DNA from: JANNNF01 sp963772935 | Lineage (GTDB): Bacteria; Pseudomonadota; Alphaproteobacteria; Rhodobacterales; Rhodobacteraceae | Length of the DNA stretch: 64,000 bases | Reading direction: 5' to 3' | Assembly: GCA_963772935.1 (NCBI GenBank) | Contig: CAVYZK010000009.1 | Location: 1,426,001 to 1,490,000 of the forward strand | Part shown: piece after piece, positions 16,643 to 24,902 of the stretch | Layout: every line of letters begins with the position of its first letter | Numbering within the stretch: position 1 is the stretch's first letter | Notes under the pieces: model-generated | The model's input: only the letters and a program-made list of their open reading frames with translations | Databases searched by the model: none | What the model was told of the DNA's origin: nothing | Program-made: the position numbers and the translations under genes

Positions 16643-18009
16643 ATCAAAACCAACGTGGCGAGGCCCAGAAATACGAAAAATCCCATAACGTCGGTCAGCG
16701 TGGTCACAAACGTGCCCGACGCCAGCGCCGGGTCCAGGCCCAACCGCTCCAACGTCAGCGGCACCATCACACCGCCCAAAGCCGCGACGATCTGGTTGAC
16801 GATCATCGCCATCCCCAGCACCAGCCCCAGCTTCAGATCGCCGAAAATCCCCCAAGCCGCAAAGCCCAGGATCAGCGCCAGCCCCAGCCCGTTCAGCACC
16901 CCCGCCCCCAGTTCCCGCAGCACCACCCGCCGCGCGTTGGCCCGGGTCAGATCGCGCGTCGCCAAGGCCCGCACCGCCACGGCGAGGGTCTGCGTCCCCG
17001 CAATCCCCCCGGTCGAGGCCACAATCGGCATCAGCGCCGCCAAGGCCACCAGTGCCGCGATCGTGCCCTGAAACTGTGTGATCACAAGCGCCGACAAGGA
17101 CGCCGTGAACAGGTTCACCACCAGCCACGGCAACCGCTGCCGCACCGTCGCAAAGGCCCCGTCCGACAGGCTCGCCTCGTCGCCCACCCCGGCCAGCCGC
17201 AGCATGTCTTCCTCATGCTCCTCGTCCAGCACGTTCATCGCATCATCAATTGTGATCACACCCACCAGCCGACCGCCCGCATCGACCACCGGGCAGGAAA
17301 TCAGGTGATACTGGTTAAAGATATAGGCCACATCCGCCTCGGGGTCAGTCGCCTGCACGGTGCGGAAACTGTCCTCCAGAATATCCACCAGCCGCACATC
17401 GCGGCGCGACGACAGCAGCCGTCCCAGCGTCACATAGGCCTGCGGGCGCATCAGGCCATCCACCAGAATCACATGGTAAAACTGGTCCGGCAAGTGTTCG
17501 GCGCTGCGCAGATGGTCGATGGCCTCGCCCACCGTCCAGCCTTCGGGGGCCACCACCACCTCGCGCTGCATCAGGCGACCGGCGCTGTATTCCGGGTAGG
17601 CCAGCGCCTGCTGCACCGCCATCCGATCGGCCAGCTCCAGCGCCTGAAGGATCTTGCCCTGCGCCGGGGCCTCCAGATCTTCAAGGATATCAACCACATC
17701 GTCGGATTCCAGATCGCGCATCGCATCGGCCACGATCTGCGCAGGCAGCGCCTCGATCACGTCCTCGCGGATGGCATCATCCAGTTCCGACAGCACGTCG
17801 CCATCAAACCCGCCCGACCACAGCGCCAGCAGCGCGTTGCGGTCAACAGGCCCGATCTGCTCCAACAGGTCGGCCACGTCAGCCGCGTGCAGTGGCTCCA
17901 GCAGGGCCGTCAGACGCGGCGCATCACCTGCTTCAACCGCCTCCAGAATGGCCTCGACGCGGGCGTCGTCCAGCGCATCATCGCCCCGCTCTGCCACAAA
18001 ATCCGCCAT
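16639..18009 (-). CDS. mgtE: magnesium transporter MgtE
   Basis: The 456-residue protein has the MgtE layout: an N-terminal superhelical domain (about 20-135, with LLEPLHAADVADLLEQI and leucine-rich repeats), two CBS domains (about 140-265) and a C-terminal membrane domain with about five helices (290-456). The membrane part keeps PIVASTGGIAGTQTL. The N and CBS domains sense Mg2+ and gate the channel. It overlaps the downstream cyclo-ligase gene by four bases. The upstream 120 bases are shared with the divergent guanine deaminase gene. Confidence 0.92.
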   Translation of the reverse strand: MADFVAERGDDALDDARVEAILEAVEAGDAPRLTALLEPLHAADVADLLEQIGPVDRNALLALWSGGFDGDVLSELDDAIREDVIEALPAQIVADAMRDLESDDVVDILEDLEAPAQGKILQALELADRMAVQQALAYPEYSAGRLMQREVVVAPEGWTVGEAIDHLRSAEHLPDQFYHVILVDGLMRPQAYVTLGRLLSSRRDVRLVDILEDSFRTVQATDPEADVAYIFNQYHLISCPVVDAGGRLVGVITIDDAMNVLDEEHEEDMLRLAGVGDEASLSDGAFATVRQRLPWLVVNLFTASLSALVITQFQGTIAALVALAALMPIVASTGGIAGTQTLAVAVRALATRDLTRANARRVVLRELGAGVLNGLGLALILGFAAWGIFGDLKLGLVLGMAMIVNQIVAALGGVMVPLTLERLGLDPALASGTFVTTLTDVMGFFVFLGLATLVLI

Positions 18010-18128
18010 GCCGCCCCCAAATCATTACCGCGACCTTAGCGAAAGCTGTTTCAAGGAAACAGGGGCCTTGGGCAAATTTACCAAGGCGGGCAAAGCGTCT
18101 AGGGTGGGGCGCGAAGATGGAGGACGCG

Positions 18129-19406
18129 ATGGCCGATCTGATTTTGGGGCAAGTGCTGCGCTTTGTGGACGACCCCTTTGTGGTGGGGCCGGACGCCGCC
18201 GAACACATCACCGATGGCGGCGTTCTGGTGGATGCAGGCCGGATTGTTGCGGTCGGCGACGGGGCAACCCTGCGCGCCGCCCACCCGCAGGCTCGTGTCA
18301 CCGACTACGGCAAGGCCTTGATTTCGGCGGGTTTTATCGACGCGCATGTGCATTACCCGCAGACCGCGATCATCGCAAGCTGGGGCAAGCGGCTGATCGA
18401 CTGGCTGAACACCTACACCTTCCCCGAGGAGATGCGCTTTGCCGACCCCGCCTATGCGACCGAGGTGTCCAACCGCTATATGGACCTCGCGCTCGCGCAT
18501 GGCACCACCTCGATGTGTTCCTATGCGACCATTCATCCGGCGTCCGTCGATGCGTTTTTCACCGCCGCCCAGACCCGCGGGATGCGCGCCTTTGCGGGCA
18601 AAACCTGCATGGACCGCAACGCGCCCGAAGGCCTGCGCGACACCGCCCAATCCGCCTATGATGACAGCAAGCGCCTGCTGCAAAAGTGGCACGGCGTGGA
18701 CCGGCTGTCTTATGTGATCACACCCCGGTTTTCGCCGACCTCGACCCCCGAACAACTCGCCGCCTTGGGGGCCTTGTGGGGTGAATATCCCGACTGTCTG
18801 ATGCAGACGCACCTGTCCGAACAGGTGGACGAGATCGCCTGGGTCCAGGATTTGCATCCCCAGTCGCGCGACTATCTCGACACCTACGAGGCCCAAGGCC
18901 TGCTGCGCGAAGGCGCCGTCTACGGCCACGCCATCCACCTGACAGCCCGCGAAAAAGACCGTTTGCGAGAGGCCGGGGCGTCGCTGGTGCATTGCCCGAC
19001 CTCGAACACCTTCATCGGATCAGGCCTGTTCGACATGGGACTGGCGACTACGATGCGTGTGGGTCTCGCGACCGATACCGGGGGCGGGTCCAGCTTTTCC
19101 ATGCTGCGCACCATGGCTGCGGCCTATGAGGTCGCCCAACTGCGCGGCCAGGCCCTGCACCCCTCGCAACTGTGGTGGCTGGCAACCGTCGGCTCGGCAC
19201 GGGCGCTGCGGGTGGAGGATCGCGTGGGGAATATCGCGGTGGGGATGGAGGCGGATCTGGTTGTGGTGGATCTCGCCTCAACCCCGGCCATCGAACAGGC
19301 GGTACGGCGGGCGGAGGATATCTGGGCGGCAGTATTTCCGACCGTGATGATGGGGGATGACCGGGCGGTGAAAGGGGTTTGGGTGGGGGGTGTGGTCCGG
19401 TCTTAG
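18129..19406 (+). CDS. guaD: guanine deaminase
   Basis: This 426-residue amidohydrolase converts guanine to xanthine. Zinc-site motifs are FIDAHVHYPQ (HxH), MQTHLSEQ, YGHAIHL and ATDTGGGSS with the conserved Asp. NTYTFPEE is typical of guanine deaminases. The start at 18129 is preferred over the ATG at 18117 because GGAGG at 119-123 of that stretch (18119-18123) sits five bases before it. An 8-oxoguanine deaminase gene lies 1.3 kb downstream on the other strand. Confidence 0.9.
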   Translation: MADLILGQVLRFVDDPFVVGPDAAEHITDGGVLVDAGRIVAVGDGATLRAAHPQARVTDYGKALISAGFIDAHVHYPQTAIIASWGKRLIDWLNTYTFPEEMRFADPAYATEVSNRYMDLALAHGTTSMCSYATIHPASVDAFFTAAQTRGMRAFAGKTCMDRNAPEGLRDTAQSAYDDSKRLLQKWHGVDRLSYVITPRFSPTSTPEQLAALGALWGEYPDCLMQTHLSEQVDEIAWVQDLHPQSRDYLDTYEAQGLLREGAVYGHAIHLTAREKDRLREAGASLVHCPTSNTFIGSGLFDMGLATTMRVGLATDTGGGSSFSMLRTMAAAYEVAQLRGQALHPSQLWWLATVGSARALRVEDRVGNIAVGMEADLVVVDLASTPAIEQAVRRAEDIWAAVFPTVMMGDDRAVKGVWVGGVVRS

Positions 19407-19412
19407 GGCCGA

Positions 19413-20009
19413 CTATTCTGCTGTCCGGCCGACACGAAAATATCCTTTGATACATTCCTCGGACCGGACTGCCACCTGCACATGCGTTTTCTTCATAAAA
19501 CCACTACCGGGAAAAAGTGGCCCGCCTTCGGTAAAGAGGCCACGAACACTCTCAAAAGGTTCGACATTTTGTGCGGCTAGCGCCTCGTGAAGATGTCGGA
19601 TGACCGCGCAATCTAGAAACCGCAGCAGATTGTCCTCGTCACGCGCCCCGACAGACTTGTTCACGGGCAAGACACGACCATCCTGAGACGCGTTTATGGT
19701 TGCTTGCAACGAAGCATGAGCATCTTCCAGAGTTTCCAGACTGCCACGCGCCATCAGATCGAGACAATTTCCAAGATCAATGATTGCACCCAACACAAAG
19801 GCTTCAGAAAAATCTTTCCGGCGCACTTTCCAGTCAGCCCATTCCCAGGCCCGTTTTATGTCAGCTTCCCAGAAATATACGCCAGGTCCCAGCCAGTCAT
19901 ACTCCTGCCTGCTTTGGTCCAAAACCACTTTGCCCGACAAAACATCTTCTCCGACGCGAGAGTCGCAGCCGTGATACCCAAGCACAAAAGATGTATGAAG
20001 ACGCGCCAT
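19413..20009 (-). CDS. ADP-ribosyltransferase-like protein, putative toxin
   Basis: I know no named function for this 198-residue protein. Its N terminus has the pattern of ADP-ribosyltransferase-fold proteins of the H-Y-E type: GYHGC (His at about residue 13), WLGPGVYFWE (Tyr and Glu at about 45-48) and an alpha-helical AWEWADWK. The C-terminal VQVAVRSEECIKGYFRV recurs in related hypothetical proteins. It starts inside the stop codon of a 53-residue gene (TGATG), which suggests coupled production. Codon use (AAA, ATA, ACA) is AT-richer than its neighbours. A toxin-antitoxin role is inference. Confidence 0.65.
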   Translation of the reverse strand: MARLHTSFVLGYHGCDSRVGEDVLSGKVVLDQSRQEYDWLGPGVYFWEADIKRAWEWADWKVRRKDFSEAFVLGAIIDLGNCLDLMARGSLETLEDAHASLQATINASQDGRVLPVNKSVGARDEDNLLRFLDCAVIRHLHEALAAQNVEPFESVRGLFTEGGPLFPGSGFMKKTHVQVAVRSEECIKGYFRVGRTAE

Positions 20010-20170
20010 CAGGCGGCAGATGCGGCCTTGTACTCCGGTGTCAACGTACCATCAGGGTTGTAAATTCCTTCTCTTTCCAACGCCTGACGCGCAGCCAATG
20101 CTGTGATGGTCACTGATTTTGTGTAGGCGGCAAGCGCCTTGTCGATCTGGTCTTTCTGAACCTTGGTCAT
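20009..20170 (-). CDS. small 53-residue protein, putative antitoxin partner
   Basis: This short gene reads MTKVQKDQIDKALAAYTKSV, then ITALAARQALEREGIYNPDG, and ends TLTPEYKAASAA. The ARQALEREGIY segment looks like a compact helix-turn-helix or helix-strand element. It resembles, from memory, small proteins found beside the same ADP-ribosyltransferase-like family. Its TGA shares one base with the start of that gene. A possible promoter lies at 20197-20225. It is lysine- and threonine-rich with AT-rich codons. The DNA-binding or antitoxin role is inferred from layout only. Confidence 0.6.
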   Translation of the reverse strand: MTKVQKDQIDKALAAYTKSVTITALAARQALEREGIYNPDGTLTPEYKAASAA

Positions 20171-20196
20171 CAGCGCCCTGTTGGTTTTGTTCTGTC

Positions 20197-20225
20197 AATA
20201 TAGGTACAAACCACTTTGGCTCCAA
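20197..20225 (-). promoter_or_regulatory. putative promoter of the two-gene island
   Basis: Read on the minus strand, TTGGAG (20225-20220) is followed after 17 bases by TATATT (20202-20197), ending 26 bases before the ATG of the 53-residue gene. Spacing and hexamers fit a sigma-70 promoter. The surrounding DNA (20171-20330) is AT-rich and has no convincing gene. Confidence 0.45.
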
Positions 20226-20385
20226 GATATTAACAAGGTCTGTACGCAGATCGCCAATCTTCACTTACCCGAATAAAAACTCATACTGATGCAGGCCGAT
20301 TGTGTTCCCAAACCTTAACAAACCCTTACCACCCCCCACCAACCCCTTGATATCCCACACCCAACCCCGGTCCCCCCAAGGGACA

Positions 20386-20703
20386 TCACTCCGCCAATTC
20401 CCACCCATCCGGGTAAAAATCATGCTTCAGGGCAATACTGGTGGCCTCACGTTCCTGCTGCCAGATCGCCTCGGGCGTCACCGGCATCGGCCCGAAGGAC
20501 GCGACCAGCGACACCCCATCCTCCAGCCGCTTCGTCCGGAACCCCGCCGCTTGCAGCGCCTTTTCGAGGGCTTTCCAGTTGGCGTCCAACTCCTCGATGA
20601 AGAACAGGAACTCTACCACCGCCTCTTTCGGCAGCTTCACCCCTTGGGTGTTCTTGAAGCTGGCATAGGTATCGCGCCGCTGCGTCTCAAAATTATGTGA
20701 CAT
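20386..20703 (-). CDS. RraB-like ribonuclease E inhibitor family protein
   Basis: This 105-residue protein shows the RraB-type layout: an acidic helix (VVEFLFFIEELDANWKALEK), a strand-turn segment with KRLEDGVSL, a second helix with IWQQEREATSIA and the C-terminal DFYPDGWE. RraB binds RNase E and lowers its activity in gamma-proteobacteria; family members in alphaproteobacteria have no proven role. The start at 20703 is the only good one (MSHNFETQRR). It is set apart from its neighbours. Confidence 0.6.
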   Translation of the reverse strand: MSHNFETQRRDTYASFKNTQGVKLPKEAVVEFLFFIEELDANWKALEKALQAAGFRTKRLEDGVSLVASFGPMPVTPEAIWQQEREATSIALKHDFYPDGWELAE

Positions 20704-20736
20704 GGAACCCCCAAAGCCGTTGTTGCCCGCCCGCTA

Positions 20737-22071
20737 TCATTGCATCAACCTCCGCGCCAGCCGGTTTTGACGTTCGATGACCAAGGGCAGGTCAATCGTC
20801 ACCATCCGGCCCGCCCGCACCACAGCCCGGCCCTCCACAAACAGATCGCGCACCCGGGCAGGCCCGGCCAACAGCAGGGCGACCGGATCCCACGACCCCG
20901 CAGCCTCCACCCCCGACACATCCCAGACCGCGATATCCGCGCGCTTGCCGACCTCGATCGACCCACAGTCACTGCGGCCCAGAACCCGCGCGCCGCCAAG
21001 CGTGGCGATCTCCAGCGCCTCGCGGGCTGACATCGCATCGGCCCCTCTGGCGACCCGCTGCAACAGCATCGCCATGCGCGCCTCGCCGACCAGACTGCCC
21101 GCATCGTTCGAGGCCGACCCGTCCACCCCGAGCCCCACCTTCACCCCAGCATCCCGCATCGCCCTGACCGGGGCAATCCCCGACCCCAACCGGCAGTTCG
21201 AACAGGGACAATGCGCAACCCCGGTGCCAGACCGGGCGAACAGGGCAATCTCCTGCGGGTCCAGTTTCACGCAATGGGCGTGCCAGACATCCGGCCCGGT
21301 CCAGCCCAGATCTTCGGCATATTGCCCCGGACGACAGCCGAATTTGGCGAGGCTGTAGGCGATATCCTCGTCATTTTCCGCCAGATGGGTGTGCAGCATC
21401 ACCCCCTTGTCGCGCGCCAGAACGGCCGTATCGCGCATCAGATCGCGCGATACGGAAAACGGCGAACAGGGGGCGAGCCCGACCCGGACCATCGCGCCCT
21501 CCGCCGCGTCGTGGAAGGCATCCACCACACGGATCATATCGCGCAGAATATCGGCCTCACGTTCCACCAGACTGTCGGGCGGAAGGCCCCCATCCGACAC
21601 CCCGATGCTCATTGCCCCCCGTGTCGGATGAAACCGCAGACCCACTTCCGCCGCCGCTGCGATGGTATCGTCCAACCGTGCGCCGTTGGGGTAGAGGTAG
21701 AGGTGGTCAGAGGTCATCGTACACCCCGTCAGCGCCAGCTCGGCCAACCCCACTTGGGCCGAGACGAACATCTCCTCTGGTCCAAACCGCGCCCAGATCG
21801 GGTAGAGCGTCTGCAACCAGCCAAACAGCAACGCGTCCTGCCCCCCCGGCACAGCGCGGGTCAGGGTCTGGTAGAGGTGATGGTGGGTGTTGACCAACCC
21901 GGGTGTGACCACGCAGCCCGCAGCCTCGACAACCTCGCCTGTCGTGACAAGCCCCGTCCCTACAGCGGCGATCACCCCGCCGCGCAGCAGCACATCGCCG
22001 CCCGCGATCTCGGCGCGCTCGCCGTTCATGGTGACAACTGCCACCGCCCCACGGATCAGAATTTCAGCCAT
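20737..22071 (-). CDS. 8-oxoguanine deaminase (amidohydrolase)
   Basis: This 444-residue amidohydrolase is closest in motifs to 8-oxoguanine deaminases, which convert the oxidised base to urate. Metal-site motifs are VNTHHHLYQT, HTHLAEND, WHAHCVKL and GLGVDGSASND. SCPC-type HCPCSNCRLGSG lies near residue 290. The protein could also act on guanine-like or triazine substrates, so specificity is a family-level call. A dispersed hairpin repeat lies upstream. Confidence 0.82.
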   Translation of the reverse strand: MAEILIRGAVAVVTMNGERAEIAGGDVLLRGGVIAAVGTGLVTTGEVVEAAGCVVTPGLVNTHHHLYQTLTRAVPGGQDALLFGWLQTLYPIWARFGPEEMFVSAQVGLAELALTGCTMTSDHLYLYPNGARLDDTIAAAAEVGLRFHPTRGAMSIGVSDGGLPPDSLVEREADILRDMIRVVDAFHDAAEGAMVRVGLAPCSPFSVSRDLMRDTAVLARDKGVMLHTHLAENDEDIAYSLAKFGCRPGQYAEDLGWTGPDVWHAHCVKLDPQEIALFARSGTGVAHCPCSNCRLGSGIAPVRAMRDAGVKVGLGVDGSASNDAGSLVGEARMAMLLQRVARGADAMSAREALEIATLGGARVLGRSDCGSIEVGKRADIAVWDVSGVEAAGSWDPVALLLAGPARVRDLFVEGRAVVRAGRMVTIDLPLVIERQNRLARRLMQ

Positions 22072-22180
22072 TGGTCCCCCAAAACCCTTTCGGAGGACAG
22101 ACCCCGGCGCGACAGAAAGGGAAAGGACTCGCGCAAGGCCAATGATAGCGACGCTGGCATCCCCCTGACAATACGGCTTT

Positions 22181-22243
22181 CACATTGGCACAAATATCCT
22201 CGGGGGGTGAGGCCGCAGGCCGAGGGGGGCGGAAAGCCCCCCT
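22181..22243. repeat. dispersed AAATATCC hairpin repeat, copy A
   Basis: The sequence CACATTGGCACAAATATCCT is followed by a G run, a GC-rich spacer and a GGGGGGC/GCCCCCC hairpin (22224-22230 with 22236-22242). It shares TTGGC-AAATATCC-GGGGG and a terminal C-run hairpin with copies at 33402, 42640 and 50604, but its middle is longer and different. It lies between two minus-strand genes. Confidence 0.6.
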
Positions 22244-22279
22244 AAAATTATTCCTGCAATAATTTTTCTTCTTGGGAAT

Positions 22280-23077
22280 TCAGCCGTTCAGCAGGGCCAA
22301 AGCCTCGGCATGGATGGCCGCATTCGCCGCCGCCAGCACCTGTCCGCCGGTGTGGCAAGGCCGCCCCTGCCAGTCAGTCACGATGCCGCCTGCGGCCTCG
22401 ATCACCGCAATCGGGGCCTGCACGTCATAGGTCTGCAAGCCCGCCTCGATCACCAGATCAATCTGGCCCGCCGCGATCAGGGCATAGGCGTAACAATCCA
22501 TGCCATAGCGCACCAACCGTGCATGGGGGGCCACGCGGCGGAAGGCGGCGGCCTCAACCGCCGTGCCAACCTCGGGGAAGGTGGTGAACAGGATGGCCTC
22601 ACTCAGCGGCCGTGCCGCCCGGCAGGCCAAAGAGCGCGCGCCCAACGGCCCCGCCATCGTGGACCTGCCCAAGCCGCCCTCGAACCGCTCACCGATATAA
22701 GGTTGGTCGATAATGCCGTAAATCGGCCCGTCAGCATCGGCCACCGAGATCAGCACCCCCCAGGTCGGCGTGCCCGACAGATAGCCACGGGTGCCGTCAA
22801 TCGGGTCCAGCACCCAGGTCAGGCCAGAGGTGCCCGCCACTGTTCCAAATTCTTCACCAAGGATTCCGTCATCCGGGCGGCGGCGCGCAAGGATCTCACG
22901 CATCCGTTGCTCGGACAGCCGATCTGCGACTGTCACCGGGTCAAACCTGTGGATTTCTTTGTTGTCTGCGGTCAACCCGGCAGACCGGAAATGCTGCAAA
23001 GTGGCGACCCGCGCCGCATCTGCCAATTCGGCTGCGGTGGCGATCAGATCTGCTGCCACCGCTTCGGTCACTCTCAT
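22280..23077 (-). CDS. hisN: inositol monophosphatase-family phosphatase, histidinol-phosphatase type
   Basis: The 265-residue protein carries the IMPase metal motifs GEEFG (about 75), WVLDPIDGTRGYLSG (about 90-104) and AGGIVTDWQG. Within the family the form DPIDGTRGY(L/F)xGxPTWG is typical of the HisN type, which dephosphorylates L-histidinol phosphate. No other his genes are nearby, so 3'(2'),5'-bisphosphate nucleotidase or inositol phosphatase activity remains possible. Confidence 0.78.
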   Translation of the reverse strand: MRVTEAVAADLIATAAELADAARVATLQHFRSAGLTADNKEIHRFDPVTVADRLSEQRMREILARRRPDDGILGEEFGTVAGTSGLTWVLDPIDGTRGYLSGTPTWGVLISVADADGPIYGIIDQPYIGERFEGGLGRSTMAGPLGARSLACRAARPLSEAILFTTFPEVGTAVEAAAFRRVAPHARLVRYGMDCYAYALIAAGQIDLVIEAGLQTYDVQAPIAVIEAAGGIVTDWQGRPCHTGGQVLAAANAAIHAEALALLNG

Positions 23078-23168
23078 CGCATCTGCTCCGCCGTGCCTGT
23101 CGCCCCTTGGCGCTACCCGCTTGTTCGTAATTGGTCAAGCGGGTCAGCCGTCCAAAAAGTGTGGCGCT

Positions 23169-23531
23169 TCAGGCTGCGTCAGACAATACGCGAGCCAGAT
23201 CGAACAGGCGACGACGCTGGGCTTCGGGAATCGCGTAGTAGGACCGCACGAGTTCCAGCGCCTCTTTATCGGCCATCATGTCGGTATGAGCGTTGCCCGC
23301 ACCTTCGCGCGCATCATCCAGCCCCTCAAAGAAGAACGAGATCGTCACCCCCAGAGCATCGGCCACATCCCACAGACGGGAGGCGCTGACGCGGTTCATG
23401 CCGGTCTCATACTTCTGGATTTGCTGGAACTTGATCCCAACCTTGTCCGCGAGTTGTTGCTGGGTCATCCCCACCATCCAACGACGGTGACGGACGCGCT
23501 TGCCAACATGGGCGTCTACAGGGTGTTTCAT
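23169..23531 (-). CDS. XRE-family helix-turn-helix regulator
   Basis: Using the ATG at 23531, the protein has 120 residues: an N-terminal HTH (about 10-65, GMTQQQLADKVGIKFQQIQK) and a short C-terminal helical region. This type is common and conserved in alphaproteobacteria, where relatives such as PraR regulate cell-surface and stress genes. An upstream in-frame ATG at 23591 gives a poor, unlike N terminus. The promoter should lie in the 381-base AT-rich gap upstream. Confidence 0.85.
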   Translation of the reverse strand: MKHPVDAHVGKRVRHRRWMVGMTQQQLADKVGIKFQQIQKYETGMNRVSASRLWDVADALGVTISFFFEGLDDAREGAGNAHTDMMADKEALELVRSYYAIPEAQRRRLFDLARVLSDAA

Positions 23532-23912
23532 TCGATACTCCACTCTATTTTTAAAGGTTCCCCACATTAAGGTAAGCATAAATCGTGCCAATGCTGCGAA
23601 TTTTGCCCCTTCTGCGAAAATTCATTCCGGGGCAGCAGAAACCTGTCCTTTTGGATATGTCCAATTATACAGATGTAGAAATGCGGAGTGGTAAATGCCG
23701 GTTAACACCTATGGTACGCCCACAGGGGAGGGAACTCTCCTTTTGCGAGTGTTGCAATTTGCATCGCGTTTTGCACAGGCTTCCGCTAGGTCACTTGCCA
23801 TTCTGCGAATCTTGCCGCAAAATCTATCACCATTTCCCGTCTGGCGTTCTGGTCTTTTGCCACTGCGCAGCCTAGCGTTGCGTCCAGTCGCCCTGTTACG
23901 GAACCGATCCTG
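23532..23912. other. intergenic region with divergent promoters
   Basis: These 381 bases separate the XRE regulator (minus) from the quinone oxidoreductase gene (plus). Several short open frames cross it, but none resembles a protein family or has a good ribosome site. It is AT-richer than its neighbours around 23575-23700. I see no repeat or RNA gene. Confidence 0.5.
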
Positions 23913-24902
23913 ATGCGCGCCTGGCAAATTCACGACCTGACCGCCCCCCCTGTGTTGCGCGATCTGGACCTGCCTGTACCGGGCCCCGGCGAGGTGTTGA
24001 TCCGGGTCGCGGCCTGCGGGTTGAACTTTGCCGATCTGCTGATGGCGCAGGGCCGCTATCAGGACAAACCCGCCCTGCCCTTTACCATGGGGCTGGAATT
24101 TGCGGGCACCGTTGTGACGCTTGGTCCCGACACAGTGGCCCCCCTGCCCGGCACGCGGGTGGCGGTTTATGCGGGTCGTGGCGGATTGGCAGACTACGCC
24201 GTGGTGCCTGCCGCCCGTTTGGTGGCGTTGCCCGATGCGATGCCCTTTGCGGTCGCGGCCGGATTTCAGATCGCCTATGGCACCTCGCATCTGGCGCTGA
24301 CCCACAAGGCGCAACTGCGCCCCGGTGAGACATTGCTGGTCACGGGGGCGGCAGGTGGGGTGGGCCTGACGGCGGTCGAGATTGGCAAGCGACTGGGTGC
24401 GCGCGTGGTGGCATTGGCGCGGGGGCCAGACAAACTGGCCGTTGCCGCCGCCGCCGGGGCCGATGTGCTGATCGACAGTGACACGCCCGAGGGTAGCACC
24501 ACCCTGCGCGAAACCCTGCGCAGCCTTGGCGGGGTTGATGTGGTCTATGATGCTGTGGGTGGCCCCGGTTTTGACGCCGCCTTGCGGGCATTGCGGCCCG
24601 AGGGGCGCATGCTGAGCATCGGCTTTGCGGGCGGCGCGGTACCACAGGTGGCGGCGAACCTGCTGCTGGTCAAGAACATCGCTGTGATGGGGTTCTGGTG
24701 GGGGGCTTATGCCGGTTTTGCGCCCGAACTGCTGACGGGAAGTCTGGCCACGCTGATGCGGTGGTATGTGGCGGGGGAGCTGTCGCCCCACATCTCTCAC
24801 CTGTTGCCGATGGATTGCTTGCCCGATGGGTTGGAGCTTTTGCGCAATCGCACTGCCACGGGCAAGGTCGTGATAGCAATCACCCCGCCGCCACAGCCTT
24901 GA
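23913..24902 (+). CDS. zinc-independent NADPH:quinone oxidoreductase family protein
   Basis: This 329-residue medium-chain dehydrogenase/reductase starts MRAWQIHDLT. It has the QOR N-terminal domain (GLEFAGTVV near residue 65) and a Rossmann fold with VTGAAGGVGLTAVEIGKRLG (about 145-164). The catalytic zinc ligands of alcohol dehydrogenases are missing, as expected. It should reduce quinones or enoyl-type substrates with NADPH. It overlaps the convergent LysR gene by 23 bases at the 3' ends. Confidence 0.85.
   Translation: MRAWQIHDLTAPPVLRDLDLPVPGPGEVLIRVAACGLNFADLLMAQGRYQDKPALPFTMGLEFAGTVVTLGPDTVAPLPGTRVAVYAGRGGLADYAVVPAARLVALPDAMPFAVAAGFQIAYGTSHLALTHKAQLRPGETLLVTGAAGGVGLTAVEIGKRLGARVVALARGPDKLAVAAAAGADVLIDSDTPEGSTTLRETLRSLGGVDVVYDAVGGPGFDAALRALRPEGRMLSIGFAGGAVPQVAANLLLVKNIAVMGFWWGAYAGFAPELLTGSLATLMRWYVAGELSPHISHLLPMDCLPDGLELLRNRTATGKVVIAITPPPQP

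Noticed and set aside
16213..18039. A 608-residue plus-strand open frame
   Set aside because: It is antisense to mgtE and the cyclo-ligase gene and is rich in His, Gln and Arg, as usual for shadow frames in GC-rich DNA.
20052..20264. A 70-residue minus-strand frame starting MKIGDLRTDLVNILEPKWFV
   Set aside because: Its start looks protein-like, but it overlaps the 53-residue gene in another frame and turns into shadow-type sequence. The 53-residue gene has the coupled overlap with its neighbour, so I prefer that.
23585..23913. Small plus-strand frames in the gap before the quinone oxidoreductase gene
   Set aside because: No ribosome site, no hydrophobic or family pattern, and the region is needed for promoters.
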